The notes: a model not told the origin generated them from the letters alone. Positions 1 through 8,457 are shown, counted from the stretch's first letter. The stretch: 29,622 bases of DNA from Acidiferrobacteraceae bacterium (GCA_002731295.1 PCBE01000050.1:15290-44911); one strand, 5' to 3'. Program-made: numbers and translations.

Positions 1-332
1 CAGTGTGCATCTTCCCGGTGTCGATGAACTGCACTGTGAATTACGTAACCCGCAAGATTGACAGGGTAATCGCTGTCGCCAACTGGATTGCCATCCAGGT
101 CAATCTTGATCAAGTTTGATGCCGTCACTTCACTATAGTGCAGGCCAAATGGATTAATCAGGAAATGCTTCTCCGGCCCCGGCACCCTGAGCGTGATGTG
201 GTTGTAAATTAGTTCGGTCCAACCGAGATAGTCAAAGATCCGGTAACAGGCCGCGAGTTGCACGCGTGTGTCCCACTCTTCCTGACCGAACTGTGTGATT
301 CTCCGAACAGCGCTTGCCCCAGTAGATGCCAT
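1..332 (-). CDS. Class II aldolase/adducin-family protein, C-terminal part outside window
   Basis: An open frame runs from an ATG at 332 off the left edge, giving the first 110 residues. The start is supported by AGGAGAAG a few bases upstream. The visible protein contains a YRIFDYLGWTELIYNHITLR stretch, a FLINPFGLHYSEV stretch, and an IHSAVHRHREDAH stretch at the cut end. These match the N-terminal half of the class II aldolase/adducin fold, in which the His-x-His region helps bind a divalent metal. Members are sugar-phosphate aldolases, epimerases, or less well defined enzymes and adducin-like proteins. The substrate cannot be told from this fragment. It is divergent from the D-lactate dehydrogenase-type gene, with about 118 bases between starts. 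Confidence 0.85.
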   Translation of the reverse strand, partial: MASTGASAVRRITQFGQEEWDTRVQLAACYRIFDYLGWTELIYNHITLRVPGPEKHFLINPFGLHYSEVTASNLIKIDLDGNPVGDSDYPVNLAGYVIHSAVHRHREDAH

Positions 333-450
333 TGACTTCTTCTCCTAGGTGTCGGATTTGGACTGATGGTATCAGAAAACACGAACACTGCACGGTTGTG
401 GGGGGCTATACTGCTGGCATTATCGTGGATTTAAGAAGGGGCTTTGTGGA
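333..450. other. Divergent intergenic region between aldolase-like gene and dld-like gene
   Basis: This 118-base region separates two divergent starts and should hold promoters for both. A weak sigma70-like pair reads toward the dld-like gene: TTGTGG at 396-401, a 16-base spacer, and CATTAT at 418-423. Both boxes match the consensus poorly, so this is only a suggestion. No operator-like inverted repeat stood out. Confidence 0.25.
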
Positions 451-1845
451 ATGTCACAGCCAGCCTACGAGTATGGCCCGTGTGAACCTGCAATCGATGA
501 ACTGATCGCCCGCTTTGGCGATCGCGTGTCGCTGTCTGATGCCGTACGGGAGAGATTTGGCAAGGATGAATCTTTTCATCCCTCCTTACCACCTGATGCC
601 GTTGTAACACCGCACAGTACTGAGGAGGTTAGCGAGATTGTGGCGACCTGTGCTCGCCACCACGTGCCGGTAATTCCCTACGGTACGGGTACTGCGCTTG
701 AAGGCCATGTAGGTGCGTTGCACGGTGGTGTGTGCATCAACATGCTCGAGATGAACCAGGTGGTTGAGGTCCACGCTGAGGATCTTGATGTTGTCGTACA
801 GCCGGGTGTCACTCGTAAACAGCTCAATGAGTATCTCAGGGATAGTGGACTCTTTTTTCCCATCGATCCAGGTGCGGACGCGTCCATCGGCGGTATGGCC
901 GCATGCCGAGCTTCAGGCACTAATGCGGTCCGCTATGGCACTATGCGGGAGAACGTCCTCGCGCTGACTGTGGTGCTGGCAGACGGACGGATTATCCAGA
1001 CCTCCCGCCGTCCCCGAAAATCTGCTGCGGGTTACGACCTGACACGATTGTTTGTAGGTTCGGAAGGCACTCTCGGCGTAATTACCGAAGTCACACTTCG
1101 CTTATATGGCATACCGGAATCGATCACATCTGCTGTCTGCACTTTTCCGGATGTCGAATCTGCAGTCAATACCGTCATCACAACCATACAGTTCGGTATC
1201 CCTGTTGCTCGCATTGAGTTGATTGACGAAACTCAGATCGAGGCCATCAACAATTACTCCAAGACCGAGCTTGAAGTCGCGCCGACACTCTTTCTGGAAT
1301 TTCACGGTACCGAGACCTACGTTGCTGAACAGGCCGAGAGCCTGTCGGAGATTGCAACAGATTTTGGGGGTGGAAACTTCAAATGGGCTGCTACTACCCA
1401 AGAACGAAATCAACTGTGGCAGGCCCGTCACGATGCCGCTTATGCCTGTAAGGCGATGAGGCCCAAAGCCGAAATCTGGGCTACGGATGTATGCGTTCCC
1501 ATTTCACGATTAGCCGACTGCATCACCCAGACCCAGGCTGATATCAAGACGGCTGAGTTGTTGGCGCCGATTGCGGGTCATGTGGGTGATGGTAATTTTC
1601 ACCTGTGCTTGGTGGTCGACCCAGATGATCAGGACGAACAAGATCGTGCCGAGGCATTGCATGAACGCATGGTGATGCGGGCGCTGTCGATGGGAGGCAC
1701 TTGCACCGGTGAGCACGGTATTGGTTACGGGAAAATAGATTTTCTGGTCGCAGAGCATGGTGAAGCGGTGAGCGTGATGCGTACCCTCAAGCAGGCGCTG
1801 GATCCAGATAACATCATGAATCCCGGCAAGATATTGCGGCTCTGA
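451..1845 (+). CDS. FAD-linked oxidase, D-lactate dehydrogenase (cytochrome)/GlcD type
   Basis: This 464-residue protein is a PCMH-type (vanillyl-alcohol oxidase family) flavoprotein. It probably oxidises D-lactate or a related 2-hydroxy acid and passes electrons to cytochrome or quinone. The FAD-binding domain is N-terminal: PYGTGTALEGH at about 76-86, PIDPGADASIGGM at 137-149, and the GSEGTLGVITE segment at about 203-213. The C-terminal FAD-oxidase domain carries GHVGDGNFH (376-384), GEHGIG (420-425) and NPGK (457-460). Length and motif order fit the D-lactate dehydrogenase/glycolate oxidase GlcD group. No GlcE or GlcF partner is adjacent, which favours a stand-alone D-lactate dehydrogenase over glycolate oxidase. 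The exact substrate is an inference. The ggt-family gene follows 63 bases downstream on the same strand. Confidence 0.9.
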   Translation: MSQPAYEYGPCEPAIDELIARFGDRVSLSDAVRERFGKDESFHPSLPPDAVVTPHSTEEVSEIVATCARHHVPVIPYGTGTALEGHVGALHGGVCINMLEMNQVVEVHAEDLDVVVQPGVTRKQLNEYLRDSGLFFPIDPGADASIGGMAACRASGTNAVRYGTMRENVLALTVVLADGRIIQTSRRPRKSAAGYDLTRLFVGSEGTLGVITEVTLRLYGIPESITSAVCTFPDVESAVNTVITTIQFGIPVARIELIDETQIEAINNYSKTELEVAPTLFLEFHGTETYVAEQAESLSEIATDFGGGNFKWAATTQERNQLWQARHDAAYACKAMRPKAEIWATDVCVPISRLADCITQTQADIKTAELLAPIAGHVGDGNFHLCLVVDPDDQDEQDRAEALHERMVMRALSMGGTCTGEHGIGYGKIDFLVAEHGEAVSVMRTLKQALDPDNIMNPGKILRL

Positions 1846-1908
1846 CTGACGGGTTCGTACAGGCAAACAATCGAGGTAACGTTCTTCGGGTGACGGGGCA
1901 CCTGTCGT

Positions 1909-3480
1909 ATGAGTAATGTACTGGCGGAAAAATGGTCGGTTGCTAAGCCGGCCGTACAAAGCTCTGGTGGCGTCGTTACCAGCCAGCATTATCTCGCATC
2001 GGAGGTGGGTGCACGGGTGCTCGCCCAAGGCGGTAATGCCATGGATGCTGCGGTCGCGACCTCCTTTGCATTGGGTGTGGTTGAACCATGGATGAGCGGA
2101 CTGGGTGGTTGCGCGTTCATGGTGACCTATTCCGCTGCCCATGACAAAACCTATGTGCTGGAAAGCGGCGTGCGCGCGCCCCTCGCTATTGACCCCGCTG
2201 ACTATCCGTTGAGTAGCGGGTTTGATTCAGATCTATTCAACTGGCCCGGTGTGTTCGAGAATCGAAACGTGATGGGCCCCTGGTCAGTGGCCGTGCCCGG
2301 GTTGGTGGCCGGACTTGATGCCGTGGTCGAGCGCTTCGCAACATGGGGCTGGAGTGACTTGATTGCGCCTGCGATCGAACTTGCCGAGCGGGGCCTGCGA
2401 GTCGACTGGTATTCCAGCTTGAAGATCGCTTCAGCAGCACGCGATCTTTCAAGGTTTCCATCGAGCAAAGCGCTATTCCTGGCGGATGGTCAGGCGCCAG
2501 TTGGTGAGTGGGGTGGACCGTTGCCTGTTATAGATTTGAAAGCGCTTCATCACACGCTGCAGCGGCTGGCAGTAGAAGGTGCAGAATCATTCTATCGGGG
2601 ATCCCTTGCCGAGGATATCGTCAGAGATGCATCATTGCTCGGTATGAAACTCGATGTCGATGATCTGAAATCCTATACGCCCGTGCTGCACGCCGTTGAC
2701 GGGTTTAGCTATCGCGACGTCACTGTCAATTCGGCAACCGGCCTGAGCGCCGGTCCAACATTGCAGCATGCATTGGGTCTTCTGGAACAAAATATCTCCG
2801 GTCCGCCGCCGGCGCCCAATGGCCAGCTGTATGGTGCTTATGCTGCGGCGATGAACGAAGCGTATGCTGAACGGCTTTGTGGATTTGGTGATTCTCCTGA
2901 GGGCGCGATACCGTCGTGTACGACACATCTCAACGTCGTCGATCGAGAGGGTAATGTCGTTGCCCTGACCCAGACGCTGTTGTCATTATTCGGATCAAAG
3001 GTGGTGCTTCCCGATACAGGTATCCTGATGAATAACGGCATGATGTGGTTCGACCCGACGCCTGACAGAGCAAACTCAATCGCTCCGGGTAAGCGTCCAT
3101 TGTCCAATATGTGCCCGGTAATTATGTGCGACCGAGTTGGACGCCGTACCGCAATCGGGGCATCCGGTGGTCGGCGTATCATGTCAGCGGTGCTTCAGCT
3201 TTTGTCATTCTTGACTGATTGCCAGATGACTGTTCACGACGCGATACACCAACCTCGTATAGATGTCAGTGGGGGTGCGGATATCACGGTCGATACCCTG
3301 CTTGATCCTGACATCGTCGAATTTCTCAGTCGGCATTACTCGGTTATTGGGGTTCCCCATGGGGTCTATCCAAGTATGTACGCCTGCCCTGGAATCGCCC
3401 AGTTCGACCCACGTACCGGCAACAGCGTAGGCGCAGCCTTCGTTATGTCACCCGTGGCTGCGGCTGTGGGTGCCGATTGA
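1909..3480 (+). CDS. Gamma-glutamyltransferase-family Ntn hydrolase
   Basis: This 523-residue protein belongs to the gamma-glutamyltranspeptidase family, which self-cleaves into two subunits. The large subunit has GGNAMDAAVA (41-50) and ESGVRAP with Arg89 in the place of the substrate-carboxylate-binding arginine. The predicted cleavage site and nucleophile is Thr338 in the TTHLNVVD motif. The small subunit contains GILMNNGMMWF (371-381), PGKRPLSNM (393-401) and the GASGG glycine pair (417-421). Unlike periplasmic E. coli Ggt there is no signal peptide, so it is probably cytoplasmic. Signal-less members may act on gamma-glutamyl compounds or other amides; related enzymes include oxamate amidohydrolase. 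The family is clear and the substrate is unknown. It may be co-transcribed with the oxidase upstream. Confidence 0.9.
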   Translation: MSNVLAEKWSVAKPAVQSSGGVVTSQHYLASEVGARVLAQGGNAMDAAVATSFALGVVEPWMSGLGGCAFMVTYSAAHDKTYVLESGVRAPLAIDPADYPLSSGFDSDLFNWPGVFENRNVMGPWSVAVPGLVAGLDAVVERFATWGWSDLIAPAIELAERGLRVDWYSSLKIASAARDLSRFPSSKALFLADGQAPVGEWGGPLPVIDLKALHHTLQRLAVEGAESFYRGSLAEDIVRDASLLGMKLDVDDLKSYTPVLHAVDGFSYRDVTVNSATGLSAGPTLQHALGLLEQNISGPPPAPNGQLYGAYAAAMNEAYAERLCGFGDSPEGAIPSCTTHLNVVDREGNVVALTQTLLSLFGSKVVLPDTGILMNNGMMWFDPTPDRANSIAPGKRPLSNMCPVIMCDRVGRRTAIGASGGRRIMSAVLQLLSFLTDCQMTVHDAIHQPRIDVSGGADITVDTLLDPDIVEFLSRHYSVIGVPHGVYPSMYACPGIAQFDPRTGNSVGAAFVMSPVAAAVGAD

Positions 3481-3508
3481 ATCAGCGAACGGTTTGTTGT
3501 GTAAAACC

Positions 3509-4129
3509 ATGAGGAACCGGCGCCAGAAGCCGGTGATACTGGGCGGCCACGGTCGACTTGCTTTACCGGATGGTGATCTTGTCTATGTACCGGGATTTTT
3601 CTCTGTCCGGGTCGGTGATCGCCTGTTCAGTGATCTGTCCGGTGCGGTTCGATGGACACAGCCAAGGATCACGCTATTTGGTAAGCAAGTCCGTTCACCG
3701 CGACTTGCAGCCTGGTATGGTGATCGGGACTCTGTGTACCGCTATTCCGGTTTGGTCAATCAACCCCTGCCCTGGTTCCCAGAGTTACTGGAGATTCGGC
3801 GTCGTGTCCAGCAACACATGGGGCTGAGTTTTGATGGTGTGTTGCTGAATCTTTATCGAACAGGGCAGGACAGCATGGGCTGGCACAGTGATGATGAAAA
3901 GGAGTTGGGCGAGAACCCAGTAATTGCCTCAGTCAGTCTCGGTGCGCCGCGGCGGTTCCTGCTGCGTCATCGCAGGTGCAGTGATCTGCCAGTTCATGAA
4001 GTGAATCTGGAACACGGATCCTTACTATTAATGCAGGGTACGACACAGCAAAATTGGCGGCACAGTGTACCCAGGATGCGCAACCAAGATAGTCCTCGAC
4101 TCAACCTGACTTTTCGTCGGATTAACTGA
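3509..4129 (+). CDS. AlkB-type 2-oxoglutarate/Fe(II) dioxygenase
   Basis: This is an AlkB-superfamily enzyme of the type that removes alkyl lesions from nucleic acid bases by oxidative dealkylation using Fe(II), O2 and 2-oxoglutarate. The iron-binding facial triad is visible as HSDD (a His-x-Asp pair) and the distal His in WRHSVP. The C-terminal RLNLTFRR matches the AlkB RxNxTxR signature that holds 2-oxoglutarate. NLYRTGQDSMGWHSDDE resembles the AlkB homologue 2/3 group more than E. coli AlkB itself. The start is uncertain: the ATG at 3509 gives 206 residues, while a GTG at 3470 would overlap the ggt-family gene by 11 bases and add 13 poorly conserved residues. Neither has a clear Shine-Dalgarno sequence. 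Confidence 0.9.
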   Translation: MRNRRQKPVILGGHGRLALPDGDLVYVPGFFSVRVGDRLFSDLSGAVRWTQPRITLFGKQVRSPRLAAWYGDRDSVYRYSGLVNQPLPWFPELLEIRRRVQQHMGLSFDGVLLNLYRTGQDSMGWHSDDEKELGENPVIASVSLGAPRRFLLRHRRCSDLPVHEVNLEHGSLLLMQGTTQQNWRHSVPRMRNQDSPRLNLTFRRIN

Positions 4130-4146
4130 GACAGTCTGAGCCGTCA

Positions 4147-4923
4147 TTATTTCGTCTGAGGCCGGCATCGCTCGAATATAAGCTGCAGTCCATAGAGCGT
4201 GAGGTTGGGCTCGATGGCTTCTACGGTTTTGAAATGCGGCAGAAAGACCTTTGCCAGTCCACCAGTGGCAATGATTCTGGTGTCATCACCGAGTTCAGCG
4301 CGCAGTTGCTGATTCAGCCCATCAACCATCCACACCCCACCGAACATCAGGCCTGATTGAATACTGGTTTCGGTGGTTCGGCCTATTACGTTTGGGGGAA
4401 ATTCGAGCTTAACGGCTGGCAATTTAGCCGAAACCGCATGGAGCACCTTGGTTGTTGTTTCTGGCCCAGGTGCGATGATGCCGCCAAGGTAGTCCCCACC
4501 TGCGGACAGGATATCAAAGGTCGTGGCTGTCCCGAAATCTACGATCACCAGTGGACCACCGTACTGTTTGTAGCCAGCCACCGCGTTACAGAGACGGTCG
4601 GCACCCACATCTTCAGGCTTTTCGTAGGCAATGGTAACGCCGAGGTCGAGATCAGAGGTCACGTTGACCAGCGGAATGTCGAGTCGTTGACGTACGGCCT
4701 GTTGTACGGTGGGCGTCAGGCTGGGAACAACAGAACTGACAGCCACGCCCGTTAGGTCTTCGATTCGGATCTTCTCAGGCAGCAGCAGTGAGGTGAGCAT
4801 CATCCAGAACTCATCCGCTGTCATGTTGGCGCGGGAACTGAGTCGCCAGTCACGAGCCAGTTGTCCGTCGACAGCCACTCCCAGCGTTATATTAGTATTG
4901 CCTATGTCCACCAGTAACAACAT
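4147..4923 (-). CDS. coaX: Type III pantothenate kinase
   Basis: This enzyme phosphorylates pantothenate, the first step of coenzyme A synthesis. Type III kinases belong to the ASKHA fold and are not feedback-inhibited by CoA. The 258-residue product shows DIGNTN (6-11), EDVGADR with the catalytic-base Asp109, and FGTATTFD (130-137), plus GGVWMVDGL and IIATGGLA further on. The start is placed at 4923 because GGGAGG lies 7 bases upstream and DIGNTN should sit near the N-terminus; the frame stays open upstream to an ATG at 4977. It converges on the AlkB gene with 17 bases between stops. In Pseudomonas coaX directly follows birA; here it lies upstream of rarA-birA and points the other way. Confidence 0.95.
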   Translation of the reverse strand: MLLLVDIGNTNITLGVAVDGQLARDWRLSSRANMTADEFWMMLTSLLLPEKIRIEDLTGVAVSSVVPSLTPTVQQAVRQRLDIPLVNVTSDLDLGVTIAYEKPEDVGADRLCNAVAGYKQYGGPLVIVDFGTATTFDILSAGGDYLGGIIAPGPETTTKVLHAVSAKLPAVKLEFPPNVIGRTTETSIQSGLMFGGVWMVDGLNQQLRAELGDDTRIIATGGLAKVFLPHFKTVEAIEPNLTLYGLQLIFERCRPQTK

Positions 4924-5221
4924 GGTACAACCTCCCGGTATAAGGTTATGGAAACAAACTCTTAAAGGATCGTCCACGGCACAGGATGCATCACTTTAAC
5001 AGGCTGAGCCGGAGTCGAGAAGGCTTTAGTCGGCGCCCGTTCAAGCACTGCTGGGTGAGATTGCCTGCCGGCTGTTGAACTGAGTGAACAGCAATGGCAC
5101 GATCACACCGGACAACAATGTTAATAACCGGTCTGTCCTGTAATGTAGCTTGGTGATGTAAAGGATTTCAGTCGCTTGGCAGGGCTTCAAAAGCCAGACC
5201 CTATGGATACTTGATCTGATT
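4924..5221. other. Divergent spacer between coaX and rarA, no gene seen
   Basis: These 298 bases separate the divergent coaX and rarA starts. I see no convincing gene. A minus-strand open frame of 63 codons (5041-5232) has no ribosome binding site, begins inside rarA and resembles no family I know. Promoters for both genes are expected here, but no good -35/-10 pair stood out. Confidence 0.5.
4931..4936 (-). promoter_or_regulatory. Ribosome binding site that decides the coaX start
   Basis: On the minus strand this reads GGGAGG, 7 bases before the ATG at 4923. It favours that start over the upstream in-frame ATG at 4977, which has no comparable site and would add 18 residues before the conserved N-terminus. 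Confidence 0.75.
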
Positions 5222-6520
5222 ATGTCGACCAAAAATTATCAGCCGCTCGCAGAATCTTTACGCCCGCAAGGTCTCGCTGAGTTTGTTGGTCAATCTCATC
5301 TGCTTGCACCTGGTCGTGCACTTCGAGAATGTGTGGAAGCGGGACGTCTGCATTCGATGATCTTGTGGGGGCCACCCGGAACTGGAAAAACTACCCTCGC
5401 GCGACTTATGGCAGGATCCTGCGGTGCCCGCTTCCAGATGCTTTCGGCTGTCACTTCGGGTGTTAAGGATGTACGAGCCGTGGTCAGTGAAGCCAAGGAT
5501 CATGACGGTGAGACAGTTTTGTTTCTCGACGAGGTCCACCGATTCAATAAGGCGCAGCAGGATGCATTCCTGCCGCATGTAGAGGATGGCACCTTGATAC
5601 TGGTTGGTGCAACGACTGAAAACCCAGCATTCGAGCTGAACAATGCACTACTTTCCAGGCTTCGCGTATATGTACTTAAACCATTAGTAGATATTGAACT
5701 ACGACGAGTCCTTGACCGGGCACTAACTGATAAGGAAAAAGGCGTAGGCAGAATGCGGGTTGAACTCAACGATAGCATGGTCAGCGCACTTATCAGAGCT
5801 GCAGATGGCGATGCACGGCGATTGCTCAACTTTCTGGAAGTGGCGGTTCAGCTTGGCATAGATGATGACGGTAACGTCCGTATTACTGAAGACATGTTGC
5901 CAGATATTACTGGTGCAACAACGCGTCGTTTCGACCGCGGCGGTGATTATTTTTATGACCAGATTTCGGCACTTCATAAATCTATTCGCGGTACCGATCC
6001 TGATGCATCGCTGTACTGGCTGGTTCGCATGCTGGAAGCCGGTTGCGACCCCCGTTACATCGCGCGCCGACTGATAAGGGTTGCCAGTGAAGATGTTGGC
6101 AACGCCGATCCGAGGGCGCTGACTCTGGCCTTGAACAGTGCCGAGGCTTACGAACGATTGGGTACTCCGGAAGGGGAGTTGGCTCTAGCGCAGGCGACGG
6201 TCTATCTTGCCTGTGCTCCGAAGAGCAACGCGGTTTATAAGGGCTTCAATGCAGCCAGTGCAGATACTACCGATTTTGGGACACTGGACGTGCCCGTACA
6301 CCTGCGAAATGCTCCCACAAAGCTGGCACAGCAACTTGAACACGGTAAAGGTTATCGATATGCACACGATGAGCCGGACCAGTATTCTCAAGGGCAGACT
6401 TACCTGCCGGAAGAACTCCTGGGCAGAACCTACTACGAACCGGTCGACAGTGGACTGGAAATCCGAATCCGTGAAAAGCTGGCACGGCTAAAAGGGAAAT
6501 TGGATGTGGGTTCTACATGA
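5222..6520 (+). CDS. rarA: Replication-associated recombination protein A (AAA+ ATPase)
   Basis: RarA (MgsA in E. coli) is an AAA+ ATPase related to clamp-loader subunits and to eukaryotic WRNIP1/Mgs1. It acts at stalled or gapped replication forks and interacts with single-strand binding protein. The 432-residue product has Walker [10 protein letters not shown] (50-58), a Walker B and [12 protein letters not shown] segment at about 99-114, sensor GATTENPAF (129-137) and the LLSR arginine finger near 143-146. The C-terminal half carries the tetramerisation region with [18 protein letters not shown]. Length is typical. The start has no clear Shine-Dalgarno sequence, but the N-terminal [11 protein letters not shown] is conserved. 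In many gammaproteobacteria rarA sits between lolA and serS; here its stop overlaps the birA start. Confidence 0.96.
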   Translation: MSTKNYQPLAESLRPQGLAEFVGQSHLLAPGRALRECVEAGRLHSMILWGPPGTGKTTLARLMAGSCGARFQMLSAVTSGVKDVRAVVSEAKDHDGETVLFLDEVHRFNKAQQDAFLPHVEDGTLILVGATTENPAFELNNALLSRLRVYVLKPLVDIELRRVLDRALTDKEKGVGRMRVELNDSMVSALIRAADGDARRLLNFLEVAVQLGIDDDGNVRITEDMLPDITGATTRRFDRGGDYFYDQISALHKSIRGTDPDASLYWLVRMLEAGCDPRYIARRLIRVASEDVGNADPRALTLALNSAEAYERLGTPEGELALAQATVYLACAPKSNAVYKGFNAASADTTDFGTLDVPVHLRNAPTKLAQQLEHGKGYRYAHDEPDQYSQGQTYLPEELLGRTYYEPVDSGLEIRIREKLARLKGKLDVGST

Positions 6521-7524
6521 AGCATCACATTGAGATCTTGAGGTTTTTGCAGAACAATGGATCGGTCTCTGGACGTGAATTGGCCAGGCAGCTTGGGATT
6601 TCTGTTAGTGCTGTGGACAATTGTGTGAGGGCCCTTCGAGATTGGGAATTCGGGATTTCAGATCTGCCAGGAACAGGGTATCAGTTGACCGAGTCACTTC
6701 AGTTCGTTGATGAAAATCGGTTACGGGAAGAACTGCGTTCAAAAGGTCTATTGATCGAAGATCGGTTAGAGGTCCTGGGAGAAGTAGATTCCACCAGTGA
6801 GCGTCTACTTGAGTGGCCGGATCGGGATATTCTGCACGGCAGAACCTGCGTTACGGAATTTCAGAGTCAGGGTCGGGGTCGACGGGGACGTACGTGGCTG
6901 GGTGTGCCCTGCCGAAACATCATGCTGTCCATGGCCTGGCAAATGGATAGAACAGCAAAGCGTGTCGGGGGCTTAAGCCTTTCTGTGGGTCTAACACTGC
7001 TCCGACGATTACGGACCTTCGGTGTAGAGAGCCTGCAGCTCAAATGGCCCAACGATATAGTTTGTGACCATGGGAAACTTGCGGGAATTCTGGTTGATGT
7101 TCTGAGCGGCCCAGATCATCGTTGTACGGTGGTTGTTGGGATTGGGGTTAATCTGAAGAATCCGGCGGTGATTACAAATCGTCTTGACAGACTTGTCGCT
7201 AATTTAGTGGACTTGTGTGCAGTTCCTGTAGACCGCACTCGGTTGATTGCGTTGATCATTGCGGATCTGAGCCGGACTCTGGAAACATTCGACCGTAACG
7301 GATTTTCAGGCGATGTCGAGGCTTGGAACGCCTGTGATGCGTATGCCGGATTACGAGTTAGGGCTAAAATAGATAACAGAACTGTTGAGGGGGATGCCCT
7401 TGGGGTCGATACCAGTGGGGCGTACCAGGTACGGCTCGATGATCACCGGGTTGAATCCATAGTGACAGGTGAGATAATTCCGCAACCGGCGGCTCCTGAC
7501 AAGCCGAATAGCGAAACAGTCTAG
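6517..7524 (+). CDS. birA: Biotin-protein ligase and biotin operon repressor
   Basis: BirA makes biotinyl-5'-AMP, attaches biotin to the acetyl-CoA carboxylase carrier protein, and as a dimer represses biotin genes. The 335-residue product keeps both functions. An N-terminal winged helix-turn-helix covers about residues 1-60 (SGRELARQLGISVSAVDNCV), so it is a bifunctional group II enzyme. The ligase core has the biotin loop GRGRRGRTW (119-127), KWPND (176-180), GKLAGIL (186-192) and GIGVNL (208-213). A small C-terminal SH3-like domain ends near TGEIIP. The ATG overlaps the rarA stop by 4 bases, so translation is probably coupled. The sequence after the biotin loop (LGVPCRNIMLSM) differs slightly from the usual SPxGxNLYLSM. 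Confidence 0.95.
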   Translation: MKHHIEILRFLQNNGSVSGRELARQLGISVSAVDNCVRALRDWEFGISDLPGTGYQLTESLQFVDENRLREELRSKGLLIEDRLEVLGEVDSTSERLLEWPDRDILHGRTCVTEFQSQGRGRRGRTWLGVPCRNIMLSMAWQMDRTAKRVGGLSLSVGLTLLRRLRTFGVESLQLKWPNDIVCDHGKLAGILVDVLSGPDHRCTVVVGIGVNLKNPAVITNRLDRLVANLVDLCAVPVDRTRLIALIIADLSRTLETFDRNGFSGDVEAWNACDAYAGLRVRAKIDNRTVEGDALGVDTSGAYQVRLDDHRVESIVTGEIIPQPAAPDKPNSETV

Positions 7525-7627
7525 TGTTTACAGGGGGGACTTTGCTCGAACAAGCGTTCTATTGTAGCAACGGGACACTTTGCCACTTCATCGGAAATCT
7601 CTTCCCTAACTGTCCTGGGTCCGACAG

Positions 7628-8266
7628 ATGAAATGGGTCTTTATGTCGTTGGCTCTTGTGAATGTGATTCTTTATTTGTGGGTAACGGGGCACCCTGTAC
7701 AGAGCAGCGTGACTCTTCCTGACGCAATGCCGAACCTGAATGAGCGAGCGATGGAGTTATTGCACGAGCGAAATGCAAGGCGTGGCCGCCCAGTGTTGGT
7801 TGATTGTTTGCGTGTAGGGCCGTTCGCGACCGAAGAGATGTACTCTCGAGCTTCGCGCCTGCTAGTCAATAGAGGCTATGGTTTTACACGAAATGTAATC
7901 AGTGCCCGAGAGCTTAGAACTTTTCGGGTTTACCTGGGGCCGTTCAACAGCACAATTGAACAGGATCAGTCCGCCAGGAAGCTAGATCAGATGGGCTTGA
8001 ATCATTATGTCCATCAAGATGAAGCTGGCACACTATTATCTATACAGATGTTTTCGCAGGGTGAAGAAGCTGGACGCTATGTGGCGGAACTGACTGCGCT
8101 GGGCCTTGCGGCAAACGCAAAAGCTGAAGTCAGAACGCTGGGTCCTTTACGCTGGCTTGAAGTCTCAGATGTCGTGAATGAAGAACGTCGGCAGAGCCTG
8201 GCAGCGCTCGATTGGGCTGATACGATGGTGCGCCTGGCTGCAGTGCCTTGTGGTGCCAACTCATAG
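7628..8266 (+). CDS. Membrane-anchored SPOR-domain-like protein
   Basis: This 212-residue protein begins with one hydrophobic segment (about residues 4-20, VFMSLALVNVILYLWV), consistent with an inner-membrane anchor and a periplasmic remainder. Residues about 57-135 look like a SPOR fold, with paired CLRVGPF (60-66) and VYLGPF (101-106) motifs around a helical stretch. SPOR domains bind glycan strands of septal peptidoglycan that lack stem peptides. A similar small SPOR-type gene lies between the birA-coaX pair and the tRNA-tufB cluster in Pseudomonas, so position supports the call. The C-terminal 70 residues match nothing I recognise. Its role in division or wall maintenance is inferred. Confidence 0.75.
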   Translation: MKWVFMSLALVNVILYLWVTGHPVQSSVTLPDAMPNLNERAMELLHERNARRGRPVLVDCLRVGPFATEEMYSRASRLLVNRGYGFTRNVISARELRTFRVYLGPFNSTIEQDQSARKLDQMGLNHYVHQDEAGTLLSIQMFSQGEEAGRYVAELTALGLAANAKAEVRTLGPLRWLEVSDVVNEERRQSLAALDWADTMVRLAAVPCGANS

Positions 8267-8315
8267 AAGTTGTGTGTCTTTAGCGGCCGCAGTCGTCCCA
8301 AACGATTGCCTATAG

Positions 8316-8342
8316 CACAGCGATGTCCTGGACTTTGCTGTG
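8316..8342 (+). terminator. Possible hairpin after the SPOR-like gene
   Basis: CACAGC at 8316-8321 can pair with GCTGTG at 8337-8342, enclosing a GTC/GAC inner pair. It lies 50 bases after the SPOR-like gene and 40 bases before tRNA-Thr. There is no U-tract after it, so a terminator role is only a suggestion; it could equally be a leader structure or chance. Confidence 0.25.
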
Positions 8343-8381
8343 TCTTGGCAGTCACAATCCACCTTCTGACGGACTGATCAA

Positions 8382-8457
8382 GCCCGCATAGCTCAGTTGG
8401 CAGAGCAGCTGATTTGTAATCAGCAGGTCGGAGGTTCGAATCCCCCTGCGGGCTCCA
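8382..8457 (+). tRNA. thrU: tRNA-Thr (anticodon UGU)
   Basis: The 76 bases fold as a full cloverleaf with encoded CCA. The acceptor pairs are GCCCGCA with TGCGGGC, the D stem is GCTC with GAGC, and the anticodon stem GCTGA/TCAGC encloses loop TTTGTAA with anticodon TGT for ACA codons. The T stem GGAGG/CCCCC has an A-C mismatch at the middle pair (51-63). It is first in a Thr-Tyr-Gly-Thr set matching E. coli thrU-tyrU-glyT-thrT, but 277 bases separate it from the next tRNA. Confidence 0.96.

Noticed and set aside
1510..2142. 210-codon minus-strand open frame
   Set aside because: It lies antisense to the strongly supported oxidase and GGT-family genes, has no family resemblance and no ribosome binding site.
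4924..4977. Upstream extension of coaX to the ATG at 4977
   Set aside because: The DIGNTN motif must lie near the N-terminus and GGGAGG is placed for the start at 4923.
5095..5110. TGGCACG resembling the -24 half of a sigma54 promoter before rarA
   Set aside because: The required GC-containing -12 element (TTGC) is absent at the right spacing.
5041..5232. 63-codon minus-strand frame between coaX and rarA
   Set aside because: It starts inside rarA, has no Shine-Dalgarno sequence and matches no family I know.
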